A stretch of 64,000 nucleotides of DNA from Lucinisca nassula (GCA_963580285.1 OY757026.1:47299431-47363430); one strand, 5' to 3'. Shown: positions 1-9,892, counted from the first letter of the stretch. Program-made: numbers and translations. Notes: generated by a model not told the origin, from the letters alone.

Positions 1-360
1 CCCGGAATCAGCAGAAAAACCAAGCTTTGCGACGATTATTTTCTTGATCGGTTACATAAAGCGATGTAAAAGTAGTAAAATCTAAATTTAGAGCTGCAAA
101 TAGATCATTTTGGATTCAAATTGGTCAACAGAGGTTCATTTTAATGAAAGACATCAGTTGAAAGCGAAAAAAGTTTCCCCCGTAACACTAGTTCGCTTGT
201 GATTGATGAAAACCTGAAAATTTTTGTCACACGTTTATGCCGAATTTTGCTCTGCTGAGTTAATCCATGCGAGAAAAACATGTTTCCCGCAAGTGACAGA
301 CAGAGGTGGATTATTGTTGCAAAGTGGACTTATTTAACTTGTATATTTCGTAATAAGCAG
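1..360. other. Left flank, no gene seen
   Basis: AT-rich sequence without a supported exon or repeat boundary. Reading frames upstream of about 361 show no LINE-like residues, so this is taken as the flank into which the LINE inserted. Confidence 0.4.
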
Positions 361-363
361 GTG

Positions 364-2734
364 AAAAACTGCATTTGCGAAAAAGATTACTGCCTCTCCC
401 AGGTTGTCGATATCCCTACAAGACAAGAACGCACCCTAGATATCCTTCTTACTAACAATCCAACCCCAGTTACAAGAGTTAAGGGAATGCCACCTATTGG
501 TCGAGCAGACCATGATATAGTGCTGGTAGAGTATGACATAAAAGCTAAAAGGGTCGTTCAGTCTCCTCGTAAGATTTACCTCTATAAACGGGCTGATATG
601 CAGGGTCTGAAAGACCACATGCTTGCTTTTGCAGACCGTTTTATGTCGCAGGACTTTGCTCACGTTGATGTTAACGAGATGTGGATTGAATTTAAGACGG
701 TCTTACTCAGTGCGGTAAACAAGTTTATCCCGTCTAAGATGACGAAATGTAAACTTGGATACCCATGGATAGAAATGTAAACTTGGATACCCATGGATAG
801 ATGCCCGCATTAGGGCATTAATTAGAAAAAGGGAAAAACTATACCACAAGGCCCGCAGGGCAGATAATGATGCCCTGAAGAGTCGCTACAGGAGACTCAG
901 AGCCTTCGTTCAAAAGGAAATCAGAGATGCATATTGGAGATATGTCTCCAATATCTTCAATCCCCTGGATACAGATACTGCTATAGAAGACTGTAACCAA
1001 AACGATCGGCTAAAAAAATTTTGGTCCTTTATGAAAAACTTGAAGAAGGATTCCACGGGTGTAGCTTGCCTAAGAGAAAATGGAATCTTGAAAACTGGAT
1101 CCAAAGACAAAGCTGATATACTCAACAGACAGTTTGAGTCTGTGTACACCCGGGAACAAGTAGGTGCCCCTCCATCAAAAGGACCAAGCCCCTATCCAGA
1201 CATAGATGACCTATTCATTGACCCAAATGGGGTCAAAAAACTACTAGACCGTCTTAACCCCCACAAATCCTCAGGTCCTGATGACCTCAGCGCCCGTGTG
1301 TTAAAAGAATGCAGCGCAGAAATTGCTCCAGTCCTTGCCTGCATCTTCAATCAGTCCCTGGCCCAGGGTAAGGTCCCAGATGATTGGCTTCAAGCCAATG
1401 TGGCACCCATTTTCAAGAAAGGGGAAAAGTATGACCCTGCCAATTATAGGCCTGTATCACTGACTTGTATTTGCTGTAAGTCCCTGGAGCACATCATCGT
1501 GGGCAAAATCATGCAACATCTTTCAGAGCACAAGATCCTTGTCGAATCCCAACATGGATTTAGAAGCGGTAGGTCATGTGAGACCCAGCTTGTCCAGTTC
1601 ATCCACGACCTACAGGAAAACCTGGACGGGGCCCATAATAGGGGTCACAAACAAACAGACCTAATTATTATGGACTTCGCTAAGGCTTTCGATAAAGTCC
1701 CCCACAGAAGACTTCTGTATAAACTGGAGTACTATGGTATCCGAAATGATACCCTCCAGTGGATTTCTGCTTGGCTATCCGGACGAACACAAAGAGTCGT
1801 ACTTGACGGTGTTTGCTCTGACCCCGCCCCGGTGCTGTCTGGTGTCCCACAAGGTTCCGTGCTGGGACCAGTATTGTTTTTGATTTTTATTAATGACCTG
1901 CCAGACAACATCAACTCTACAATCCGCCTTTTCGCTGACGATTGTGTACTGTATAGAAATATAAGAGGGTCTGATGACCTACAGATACTTCAAGATGACT
2001 TGGAAAAGTTGGCTACCTGGGAAGAGGCATGGCTCATGAAATTTAATGTCGCCAAATGTCACTCTATGAGAGTGACAAGGCACCCCCCACATAAACAGAT
2101 GGTCCATGGTTATACATTACATAACCAGGTTTTAGAGAACGTTTCTTCTGCTAAATACTTAGGAGTTCAAATCACTGAAGACCTCGAGTGGGGTCAACAC
2201 ATTAATGAGATAACTAGTAAGGCTACTAAGACACTCGGTTTCCTTCGTAGAAATTTGGCCTTCGCACCGAGGGAAACCAAGGATGCTGCATACAAAACCT
2301 TAGTCCGCCCCAAGCTTGAATATGCAGCTCCAGTTTGGATGCCCTATCATTAAAAGGAGACTGATAGAATAGAAAAAGTTCAGAGGACTGCTGCTCGCTG
2401 GACCTGCAGACGTTGGCGCAACCAAAGTCACGTTGGAGAGATGCTTGAAGAACTCCAGTGGCCGACTCTGCAGGAAAGGCGAGAGCAGGCTTCGCTGACT
2501 CTATTCTATAAAATCCACAATAATTTAGCCATTATAGATAAGAGTAGGTACCTATCTGAAGCTGGTGGAGGATGTAGGAGAACCAGGTCCCATCCCTTTC
2601 AGTATCACCGTCCTAATGCTTATACGGATGGTTTTAAGAGTTCTTTTTTCCCCAGGACAATTGCAACTTGGAATGGCCTTAGAATCGAAGCTGTCTCTTC
2701 TGAGACAGTTGATGGGTTTAAGGCCAAAATATAA
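364..2734 (+). pseudogene. LINE ORF2 remnant: endonuclease C-terminus plus reverse transcriptase
   Basis: Reading from the left: endonuclease end with RTLDILLTNNP and GRADHDIV (the family usually has SDH here), then a basic linker. The reverse transcriptase shows NYRPVSLT, QHGFRSGRSCETQL, MDFAKAFDKVPH (catalytic Asp), GVPQGSVLGPVLFLIFINDL and FADDCVLY (catalytic Asp pair), followed by the thumb region. A C-terminal IEKVQRTAARW motif and a tail ending FKAKI complete it. Two lesions break it. A 28-bp tandem duplication at 744-799 shifts the frame and creates a stop at 778-780. An in-frame TAA at 2351-2353 separates the thumb from the IEKVQ region; reading continues in the same frame afterwards. 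The catalytic motifs are intact, so decay is recent, but the copy cannot make a full protein. Confidence 0.85.
744..799 (+). repeat. 28-bp tandem duplication inside the LINE
   Basis: The unit beginning GAAATGTAAACTTGGATACC occurs twice head to tail (744-771 and 772-799). Since 28 is not a multiple of 3 it frameshifts the LINE reading frame. Confidence 0.9.
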
Positions 2735-2950
2735 TATCCTAGGGTTGGGCAGGGGATAGGCATGGATTCCTTCCCCTGATGGCTTCTTGTAAATAGTTTT
2801 AATCTGCTGGTGGCTGTGTCACAAAGCTCTTTTTGGGGGTGGGGATTGAAAACATTTGTGCCACACCCCAAACCTGTTATCATGGTCAGAATTGACCGAA
2901 AACAGTATCGGGAGAAAGAGAGAGAAAGAAAGGGTATAATGAGGTAACCC

Positions 2951-3064
2951 CCCAAAAATCGAGTCGAAGTTTCCCCCCTTGTCTCTAATATAGTTCAAAA
3001 AAAAAAAAAAAAAAAAAAAATTTTTTCATTTTTTTTTCATGATTCAAGCCCCTATGGTTGGGCT
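2951..3064. repeat. Poly(A)/poly(T) low-complexity junction
   Basis: An A-run of about 23 (2998-3020) is followed by T-runs. It lies between the LINE tail and the left edge of duplication copy A. Confidence 0.7.
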
Positions 3065-3473
3065 CAAGGGTAGAAAATAGTGAAAATTGTAAAAATTATC
3101 TGGCAATAAATTCTTTCGTCCAACTGATAAAACCTTCCATTGAAGTTAACAACGTAGTTAAACCATGTCTCAAACATAGATTATGATAGGTGATAATCCC
3201 CAAAATATTTTGTTTGTAAGGACAGGTTACGAAATTAGCTCAGAGGCGGTGAAGTCGAAAGTAATAAAGAACAAATAATATCAATAGCAAACAACGATAA
3301 TCAGGTGATGTTTACAACTTAATAATTAGGTGTGATCATCAAATCAGTGAGAAATTCTAACAATTAATTTGATCAATACTTTTGTCGCGCGCACTTTGAA
3401 ATCACCGCGTGAATTCCTAATTGGACATTGTTAAACAGTAAGTGTTACTTTTGTGGTTTGCACGGCAAAAACA

Positions 3474-3483
3474 TATATATATA
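3474..3483 (+). promoter_or_regulatory. Possible TATA element, LU gene copy A
   Basis: TATATATATA is followed by a pyrimidine-rich CCTTTCTCTCTCC stretch, and the block is conserved in copy B (24041-24049). It lies about 700 bp upstream of the first recognised coding exon, where an unseen first exon would be expected. The placement is inference. Confidence 0.25.
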
Positions 3484-3773
3484 CCTTTCTCTCTCCATTG
3501 ACAATATCCCATTCTACAAGACCCTTTGTGGTGCTATACATGTAACATATTTTCGAGTGTGTACCTAGACCTCAAGAACGAGGATTTTTTCCCATCATGG
3601 TAACTTTTTTATATTTGCCCTTTTTTTCTTTCTTTCTTTCTTTCGATCTTGTGCGGTCGGTTTCAGCTTTGCGTGGAATCATCATGCAGCCCAACTTTCT
3701 TTCTTGTATCAACAAATAATTTTTGTCTTTAAAATACATGATTTTTTCGAAGACATTATGATCGGGAAAACAT

Positions 3774-4043
3774 GTCCGTGTAATGAACACCCCTCTAAAC
3801 TCCAGTTTATATAGAGAAAAGTGGGGTTTAAGGTGTATACATTATTTTTCTTATTTCTGCTCTAAGATATAGGTTGTGGGTATACTCGTTAGAACCGCCT
3901 CAATGAGGTGTTTCTATCTATCGAGCACTCACAATCTATATTTTCAGCATAAATAAGAAAAAAATCACGGATTTTCTTCAGAAAAGTAGCCATTTTGGAA
4001 ATGTGAAAAATGCCCTTTGTCGAACGGGTATGATATCGTAATG
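3774..4043 (+). mobile_element. Palindromic MITE (CGTGTAATGAACACCCC end type)
   Basis: The left end reads CCGTGTAATGAACACCCC, the right end GGGTATGATATCGTAATG. The centre (3849-3960) is an imperfect hairpin around CGTTAGAACCGCCTCAATGAGG with outer arms TTCTTATTTCTGCTC and its complement. It is also present in copy B, so it predates the duplication. Confidence 0.7.
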
Positions 4044-4193
4044 CTTCGTCTTTTTTTCTACACCCCGTGCCATCTAGGAGGCCATCTTTGGGAGTGTTCA
4101 AGATCACATTTGAACAGACCAAAGAGTGGTCTGAATATAGGGATATTATTGTATACAATGGTCATATATATTTGTTTATATTTTCAATTTCAG

Positions 4194-4296
4194 GTAGCAA
4201 ATATTCAGCTGATATTCATAGTTGCTGTTGCATCAGAGATTCTTACCCGGACTAGAAGTTTTAGAATCACCAAGCCACACTATCAGACAGAAAATG
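4194..4296 (+). CDS. LU-domain gene copy A, exon with hydrophobic leader
   Basis: The acceptor is TTTCAATTTCAG before 4194 and the donor GTACGT-like after 4296; the exon is 103 nt and ends in phase 1. It encodes VANIQLIFIVAVASE, a short hydrophobic run that fits the core of a signal peptide, then a basic/polar stretch ending HYQTEN. Copy B keeps the same length, frame and splice sites with mostly silent or conservative changes, which supports coding status. No initiator Met lies in the exon, so a small upstream exon should carry it. The joined protein should be secreted and membrane-anchored (see the exon at 8740). Function within the LU family is not recognised. Confidence 0.75.
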
Positions 4297-4335
4297 GTAC
4301 GTTGTTTTACTGAAGATTATGCTCATGACATTTGG

Positions 4336-4892
4336 TTTTTGTTTGATTTGTGGCTTTACGTCCCCGTCAACACTATTTAGGTCGCTTTGGAGACTTCCAT
4401 TTTTGTGGGACTTTTACCCGGCACTGAGATGAAATGACTTCTCAAGCCCTGTCGCCCATTGAAACCAATAGGGTTTATAAGCATGGACGGTCTGACTCGC
4501 ACTACTTTGCCTGGGCAGGCTCAGAACTCTCAAAGCGGTTTACCAGTACCGATGTGCGGTCGGTTTCATCTCTGCATGGAAGCATCGTGCAGCCCAATCT
4601 ATTTTTCCAAGCAACGGGCCTCCGTGGCCTAGTGGTTAAGAGCGCTGACTCTTGATCATTAGGTCTCTTACCGCTGTGGTTCGAGCCTCGCTCGGGTCAT
4701 ATGTGAGACGCCAAGTTCTGCAACGGAAGGTCAGGTGGTTTTTCTCCGGGTACTCCGGTTTTCGCCCACCTCTGATTAACGATCGGCTCGATATGAGTGA
4801 AATAATCTTGAAAGAGCCGTAAAACCAAAACCAAAAACCAAAAAAAAAAAAAAAAAAAAAAAAAAATTCCAAGCCCCGATGGGCGGGGGCCT
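4336..4892 (-). mobile_element. SINE-B copy, split by a younger SINE-A
   Basis: SINE-B is a roughly 290-bp repeat. Its head reads GGCCCCCGCCCATCGGGGCT, its middle CCCTATTGGTTTCATTGGGC, and its tail ACCTCAAATCAAACAAA. Here it runs on the minus strand and is interrupted at 4616-4866. Confidence 0.75.
4616..4866 (+). mobile_element. tRNA-derived SINE (SINE-A), nested
   Basis: The head GGGCCTCCGTGGCCTAGTGG contains a polymerase III A-box-like TGGCCTAGTGGTTAAG and a B-box-like GGTTCGAGCC. The body ends in an A-rich tail (about 26 A). A short target duplication TTCCAAGC lies on both sides (about 4606-4613 and 4867-4874), inside SINE-B. Confidence 0.85.
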
Positions 4893-4975
4893 CCAAGGGT
4901 TTATCACAGGGGCTTAATCACAGACCTATGTCAGGAGGTAATAAGCGCATTTTTTCTATTTTCTTTGAAATAAAT

Positions 4976-5072
4976 GCATGTCGTGTGTACTCATTAGAAT
5001 CGCCCCAATGTCGTGTGTACTCATTAGAATCGCCCCCACTGGGGCGATTCTAATGAGTACACACAACAGACA
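4976..5072 (+). repeat. Palindrome with partial duplication of its left arm
   Basis: GTGTACTCATTAGAATCGCC pairs with its complement around 5040. A second partial left arm (4980-5010) sits just upstream, so the arm occurs three times. Confidence 0.8.
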
Positions 5073-5274
5073 TTCTCCAGATAAATTAAAACAATTATCC
5101 CAGAAACATTTAAATGTAGTTATAGGTTTTTTTCTTTGTGATCGAGAATGACTTCGAAACATCCGTGGTACACGAGCCATCGATGTCCGTGTCAGAGAAG
5201 TTTCCCCATATTTACATGTAAGTTGTTAATTTACTGAGACTAAAGACACTTGTGAAAATGAATGGCTATTTGTT

Positions 5275-5690
5275 GTATTTGAGGTTTAACTTCCCTGTCA
5301 ACACTGTTTAGGTCATTTTGGAGACGTTGCTTTCAATTTTTTGTGGGACTTTTACCCGACATTGAGATGAACTTACATCTCAAGCCCTGTCGCCCAATGA
5401 AACCAATAGGACCTATGCAGTGGACGGTCCGAATCGCAGGCTTTGTCCTTCTAAGCGAGTTACCAGTACTCATGCTCTGCATGGAAGCATCGTGCAGCCC
5501 AATCTATTTCTTCAGGCCCCGATTGGGGCGGATCGGTAAATTGAATGGTTATGCCATTGAATGGAGCCCCCCGCCAATCGGGGCTTGGAAAAATAGATTA
5601 GGCTGCACGATGCTTCCATGCAGAGATGAAACCAACCGCACATCGGTACTGGTAAACTGCTTAGAGAGTTCTGAGCCTGCCCATTTTTAT
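5275..5690. mobile_element. Two SINE-B copies head to head (inverted)
   Basis: A minus-strand SINE-B (5275-5535) and a partial plus-strand one (5568-5690) face each other through their CCGATTGGGGCGG / CCGCCAATCGGGG heads, giving a large imperfect hairpin within intron 1 of LU copy A. The equivalent site in copy B keeps only traces. Confidence 0.7.
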
Positions 5691-5744
5691 CCTATTGAAA
5701 GGTGACAATCCATAATATCATTGTTCACATTTATTCTTTTTCAG

Positions 5745-5825
5745 CGCTGACTTGCTATACCTGCCCTAACAAGGAGAATAATGAGGAATGTAACAGATGG
5801 GCTCCTGACAAATTTTGTCCTTCAG
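5745..5825 (+). CDS. LU-domain gene copy A, exon for the first part of the three-finger domain
   Basis: The acceptor TTCTTTTTCAG precedes 5745 and the donor GTAGGC follows 5825; the exon is 81 nt, phase 1 to 1. It encodes ALTCYTCPNKENNEECNRWA and then PDKFCPS. LTCYTC is the classical opening of Ly6/uPAR domains (cysteines 1 and 2), followed by cysteines 3 and 4. Copy B differs only by K to N and S to L. Phase-1 boundaries at both ends match the common exon structure of LU genes. Confidence 0.85.
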
Positions 5826-5879
5826 GTAGGCAGTTCGTTCTTTGTTATAAAACATCAAAACTGAGCCTCAGGGTTGACC

Positions 5880-6160
5880 CATCACGAAAACACGCCTATA
5901 TAATATCGACCCCCTGGAACCCCACTTTTATTTAGAAAAAAATGGGGTTTACAGGGGTAAACCATAGCTTTCTTATTTCTGCTCTAAAATATAGATTGTG
6001 GGTACTCGTAAGAACCGCCTCGATGAGGCGGTTCTAACGAGTACCCACAATCTATATTTTAAGCAGAAATAAGAAAAATATCACAATTTTTCATCTTAAC
6101 ATTGTCATTTTTTCGACGATAAATGTTACAAAGTATTTGTATTGGCGTGTTTTCGTAATG
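5880..6160 (+). mobile_element. Palindromic MITE with ACGAAAACACGCCTATA ends
   Basis: The left end is CATCACGAAAACACGCCTAT and the right end AGGCGTGTTTTCGTAATG-like, forming inverted repeats of about 19 bp. The central hairpin is GAACCGCCTCGATGAGGCGG with arms GTACCCACAATCTATATTTT. It lies in intron 2. Confidence 0.8.
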
Positions 6161-6161
6161 C

Positions 6162-6377
6162 GTCGGTTTACCTGTCCACACATTTCCTGGACAGGCTTGT
6201 ACGTAAGCGGTTAACTAGTGCGCCAGAAACTGACAACTGCGCTTCTTGAATCAGCGGAAGGGAGAGAATAACCGTAGAAAAGATTTCATGATCAATATCC
6301 ACGAACGAATGTTGCCGACCCGGCACGTATCATCGAGCCCGCGTCCTCCTGATTACTAGTCAGACGCGCATCCAACT
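6162..6377 (-). mobile_element. SINE-C, tail-truncated
   Basis: SINE-C has a tRNA-like head GCATCGGTAGCTCAGTCGG and tail CTCCAATACAAACAAAC, about 300 bp when full. This minus-strand copy holds most of the body up to the degraded head. Confidence 0.7.
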
Positions 6378-6702
6378 CATTACGATAACACACCCGTGCG
6401 ATATAGTGGAATTGTTACAACTCCAAAATGGCTACTTTTCTGACGAAAATCTGTGATGTTTTTCTTATTTCTGCTCCAAGACATAGATTGTGGGTATTCG
6501 TTAGAGCCGCCTCAATGAGGCGGTTCTAACGAGTACCCACAACCTATGTCTTGGAGCAGATTGAGGTGGTTCTAATGAGTACCCACAACCTATGTCTTGG
6601 AGCAGAAATAAGAAAAATATTGTTTACCCCCGTAAACCCCAGTTTTCTCTGTATAAAGTGGGGTGTAAGGGGTGTTCATTTCACGGACTTGTTCACGTGG
6701 TG
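6378..6702 (+). mobile_element. Palindromic MITE with duplicated right arm
   Basis: The left end is CATTACGATAACACACCCGT, the right end TCATTTCACGGACTTGTTCA. The hairpin has the GAGCCGCCTCAATGAGGCGG core; the right arm ACCCACAACCTATGTCTTGG is repeated twice (6533-6600). Confidence 0.75.
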
Positions 6703-6748
6703 TGAGCTACCGAGGCCGGACGATATGAGGGGGTACCCACGTATTGCA

Positions 6749-6836
6749 CGAAAACGTATGTTGTGGGTTCTCATTATAAGGGCCTCGGCGAGGCGCTTCC
6801 AGTGAGTACCACTTACATATGTTTTCGTACAGAACT
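6749..6836 (+). repeat. Palindrome GCCTCGGCGAGGC type
   Basis: An imperfect hairpin with outer arms ACGAAAACGTATGT / ACATATGTTTTCGT, a diverged relative of the central palindromes elsewhere. Confidence 0.6.
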
Positions 6837-7729
6837 TTTCGGTTGAAAAATGCGTCTTATCTGGAGCTGGACTGTATAGATTTATCTTTATGTTCTTAAT
6901 ACTTTCCCACTTTCTCAAACTCCCGTATGGTAATGGAATCGAATCGACAATGTAATGGCTTGGAATAGGACCATTTCAAACTTTAGGCGTGTCAAGTTTG
7001 TTTTATTTGTGAAAAGTTTAGTAGTCAAAGCATCGACAGAACTGGTCCCGAGGTTTTAAAAAAAATTTCATACTAAATTCACTCTTGAGAATGAAATTTG
7101 TCATGCTCATAAATCTTAAAGTACAAACAAATGAGGTATTTTTTTCTGATCAGATCAGCAAAGAATGTTGTTTGTCTTGCTGCCAACAATTGTTGGCATT
7201 TGGCATTTAAAAAAAAAATGAGCAGGTCAAATTTCATGCTCAAGTGAGTTGAGGATGAAAAATGTTTTATAACCTTGGAACCTGTTTGGTCAATTATCTC
7301 TCCATGTAATCTGAACAGTGACAAAGACTTTTAACATTTCATTCCACTTTACATTCCTGTTTTGTAAGCAAACAATGTAGACCCTGATCAGACGCTGGGT
7401 TCTGTGGCGTCTGATCTTGGTCTTCACCAACACATGATTCCAGTCCAGGTTTTACAGATAAATCTCTCACGCAATACCCTGACGTCACAACGATAAGAAT
7501 AACGCGGCTAATTTCTATAAATAACCGTTACCTGGATTTCTTACAAATCAGTGATAGTCAGGTGAACATCAGCGCCGAGGAGCCTCTGTGCTTAGACTGA
7601 CTGACAATTGGCACAAAAATGATTTAATATTAAGTGAAGAATTGTTGACACATATCAGAAGCCCCAGAGGGCGACGTATGATCCACACTGTTTGCCAATC
7701 CAATGACCATGTCCCAATAATCTTTACAG

Positions 7730-7881
7730 GCCATACAGTATGCGAGACAGTCCATCGTTTTCACCGTCACTCGGGGAAAAGTGTGTTAGTAGAGAAGAGA
7801 TGTGCCAGGCCTATAGAATGTACTGTTGATTCCATTGGTTGCCACAAACGTCACAAGAAACACCACAAACACCACCTCATG
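7730..7881 (+). CDS. LU-domain gene copy A, exon with the His/Lys-rich loop
   Basis: The acceptor ATCTTTACAG precedes 7730 and the donor GTGAGT follows 7881; the exon is 152 nt, phase 1 to 0. It encodes GHTVCETVHRFHRHSGKS, then LVEKRCARPIECTVDSIGC, then HKRHKKHHKHHLM. It supplies cysteines 5 to 8 and a strongly basic loop with six histidines and four lysines between C8 and C9. Copy B (29511-29662) keeps length and splice sites and has LKLHKKHHKHH in the loop. The histidine run could bind metal or be pH-sensitive; that is inference. Confidence 0.85.
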
Positions 7882-7927
7882 GTGAGTAGAATATAAACAG
7901 AGCTTATGATAAAGCTATCCAAAGTCT

Positions 7928-8196
7928 GAGTTTAGGTTTAACCTACCCGTCAACACTATTTAAGTCATTTTGGTGACGTTGCTTCCAGTTTTGTGGGACT
8001 TTTACCCGACATTGAGATGAAATGACATCTCAAGCCCTGCCGCCCAATGAAACCAATAGGGTTTATATTCATGGACGGTCCTACTCGCGCAACTTTACCC
8101 GGGCAGGCATAGAGTTTCTAAGCGGTTTAGTAGTGCTCATGTGCAGTGCATGGAAGCCCGATCTATTTCTCCTAGCCTCGATGGGCGGGGGCCAAA
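7928..8196 (-). mobile_element. SINE-B
   Basis: Runs from TTTAGGTTTAACCTACCCGT (tail side) to GATGGGCGGGGGCC (head side), in intron 3 of LU copy A. A copy lies at the same place in duplication B. Confidence 0.8.
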
Positions 8197-8267
8197 CTAG
8201 TAACCAAAGTCATGGCATGCTGTTATTGTAAAAATGATTAATAATAACTTACAGATGTCTTGTAGTT

Positions 8268-8392
8268 AGTGTTCGGTCTTACGACCCATTCAAGATTATT
8301 TCGATTATTTAGATCATGAATCTAATCCAAGGTGGGCGAACACCGATGTACCCGGAGAAAACCACTTGAGGCGCCTGTCTGCAGCATAGGTA
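8268..8392 (-). mobile_element. SINE-A fragment
   Basis: Matches the SINE-A body (CTTTCAAGATTATTTC, GGTGGGCGAA, GTACCCGGAGAAAACCAC) but lacks the tRNA head. A matching fragment lies at 30395-30520, so it predates the duplication. Confidence 0.65.
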
Positions 8393-8555
8393 TGGAAACT
8401 ATAACAAATTTTCATAAACAAACGTAATTTGAGCCCCGCCAAGCGAATTTGTGTCTTCGAGCATTCCGTCATGACAAAGTTTCACTGGGCATGCCCAGTC
8501 ATTCATAGGGGCCAGGGATATGGCTTTCTGTCTGAAGGTTCCTCTTGATACACTG

Positions 8556-8632
8556 CTTGTATGAGCGAGCAGCGAAGGTTCTGGCGAGACTGCGCGGATG
8601 CGCAGGCTCGCCTAAACATTCGCTGCTCGCAT
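8556..8632 (+). repeat. Hairpin with GACTGCGCGGATGCGCAGGC centre
   Basis: GCGAGCAGCGAA pairs with TTCGCTGCTCGC around a GGCGAGactgcgcggatgcgcaggCTCGCC centre. The same centre recurs at about 31100, 32725 and 41935 with other arms. Confidence 0.75.
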
Positions 8633-8739
8633 AGGCGATAAGTACCAAAATCGCTTGACGGGGCCCATATTAGGGTGTTTAAGTAATGGCCTTTTAAGGG
8701 TGATGTGATCAAAATAAACAAATGCTATTTTATTTTCAG

Positions 8740-8916
8740 GAATGTCGCTCCTGCTGTACAGACTCCTACTGTAACAGAGATGTACCCTACAACATGACGA
8801 CAGTACTAGAACTCTCGTTCTCTATGTTTCCTACAGATACCAACTCAGCAACATCACGTGACAGCATCTGGCCAATCACAGTCCTCGCTGTATCAACATG
8901 GATTATTATCACGTGA
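8740..8916 (+). CDS. LU-domain gene copy A, last exon with GPI-anchor-type C-terminus
   Basis: The acceptor TTTTATTTTCAG precedes 8740 and the exon ends at TGA 8914-8916 (58 residues). It encodes ECRSCCTDSYCNRDVPYNMT, completing the LU fold with the typical CCxxxxCN ending. It continues through a Ser/Thr-rich linker to a hydrophobic tail IWPITVLAVSTWIIIT with no charged residue after it. That is the layout of a GPI-anchor signal and also resembles a short membrane anchor. NMT is a possible N-glycosylation site. With the other exons the protein is about 170 residues and carries 12 cysteines, two more than the common ten-cysteine LU domain. Role and ligand are unknown. Confidence 0.85.
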   Translation, partial: ECRSCCTDSYCNRDVPYNMTTVLELSFSMFPTDTNSATSRDSIWPITVLAVSTWIIIT

Positions 8917-9138
8917 CCAAGAAAAACGCACTCATTGGCAGATTGTCTCCCAACCAATAAGTATGGTTGGTAAGAGGAAGCGCTCTGTAAAACAGAAAAG
9001 CTCTCTTTGATAGAGCAACGAATGAGCTTTATATGAACGTTGCGATGTAGTCAAACTTCAGTGGCTCTGACATCGATGGTTCGTTTTCTATGGTTACCTC
9101 GAATTCGCTTTTAAGACCGCTTTTGAGAGAATTCTTCA

Positions 9139-9420
9139 CATTACGAAACACGCCTATACAATTACATTGCAAATTTTACCACCCGAAAACTGAAAACTTT
9201 CAGATGAAAAAAATCGATATTTTTCTATTTCTTCTCAAAAAACATAGATTGTGGGTACTCGTTAGAACCGCCCTCAACTCGAGGCGGGTCAAACGGGTAG
9301 CCACAATCTATGTTTTGAGCAGAAATAAGAAAGATAATGTACACCACTGCATACCCCAGTTTTACTATATAAAGGTGAGTTTTAAGAGGGTCATGTTTAT
9401 ATAGGCGTGTTTTTGTGAAG
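9139..9420 (+). mobile_element. Palindromic MITE with ACGAAACACGCCTATA ends
   Basis: Central hairpin GTACTCGTTAGAACCGCC / GGCGGGTCAAACGGGTAGCC with arms CATAGATTGTGG and complement. It sits in an older pogo-like end sequence (about 9045-9138, TTCAGTGGCTCTGACATCGA). The same nesting is at 32004-32277. Confidence 0.75.
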
Positions 9421-9518
9421 ACATAGGAGGGGATGTTTGTTAATTACCTTAAACAAGTATGGATTCATTAGAATCGCCTCTATGATTGAAGCTGAGCTGG
9501 TCAATTTGAGTCTAAATT

Positions 9519-9733
9519 GAGCCGGCGCATGACAAAACCTACAATAAGACCTGTGCTATTGTCGAAGACCCAGTTCAGCCGCCTCGTCTGGTCAGCCTGG
9601 TCGAAGCATTCTCTTGTTGCCCTATGAATAGCCCAGAGACTATGGAAGGCTCATGCGAACAGCATCCACGCAGTCTGGTAAGAGTCTTAGCTGGTCGCAC
9701 ATGCATTATCGTAGATCTCGTCGTGCGCTGGCT
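9519..9733 (+). mobile_element. TIR element GAGCCGGCGCATGACAAAAC
   Basis: The left end GAGCCGGCGCATGACAAAAC pairs with the right end CGTCGTGCGCTGGCTTAA. Related full copies are at 32570-32797 and 41783-42018. Confidence 0.7.
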
Positions 9734-9892
9734 TAATTGGTTTATACTAGTGGCAAGTCCAAGAAAACATTTTTTTCTTGTGACGGAGGTCTCACGTGAT
9801 TTGTAGGTTGATGAAAATATAGTGCTTTATATGAATTATTTCAGAAGTTCTGTTTTTTTGTTCCATACTCTGAATTGACATTAATAAAATGG

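Larger units (their letters stand above)
361..2950 (+). mobile_element. 5'-truncated non-LTR retrotransposon (LINE), jockey/CR1/L2 group
   Basis: The stretch holds the C-terminal part of an apurinic-type endonuclease, a linker, a full reverse transcriptase and a 3' tail. The 5' part (ORF1 and most of the endonuclease) is absent, as is usual for LINE copies that stopped early during target-primed reverse transcription. The tail after the last stop (2735-2950) is G/T-rich and ends in a purine-rich GAGAAAGAGAG tract; a poly(A) run follows at 2998-3020. Both boundaries are approximate because no target-site duplication was found. The jockey/CR1 group is inferred from the endonuclease plus the FADD-type reverse transcriptase; the exact clade was not determined. 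Confidence 0.85.

Noticed and set aside
280..363. Start of the LINE protein at the first ATG
   Set aside because: Residues before about 361 do not resemble the endonuclease; the open frame merely runs on into the flank.
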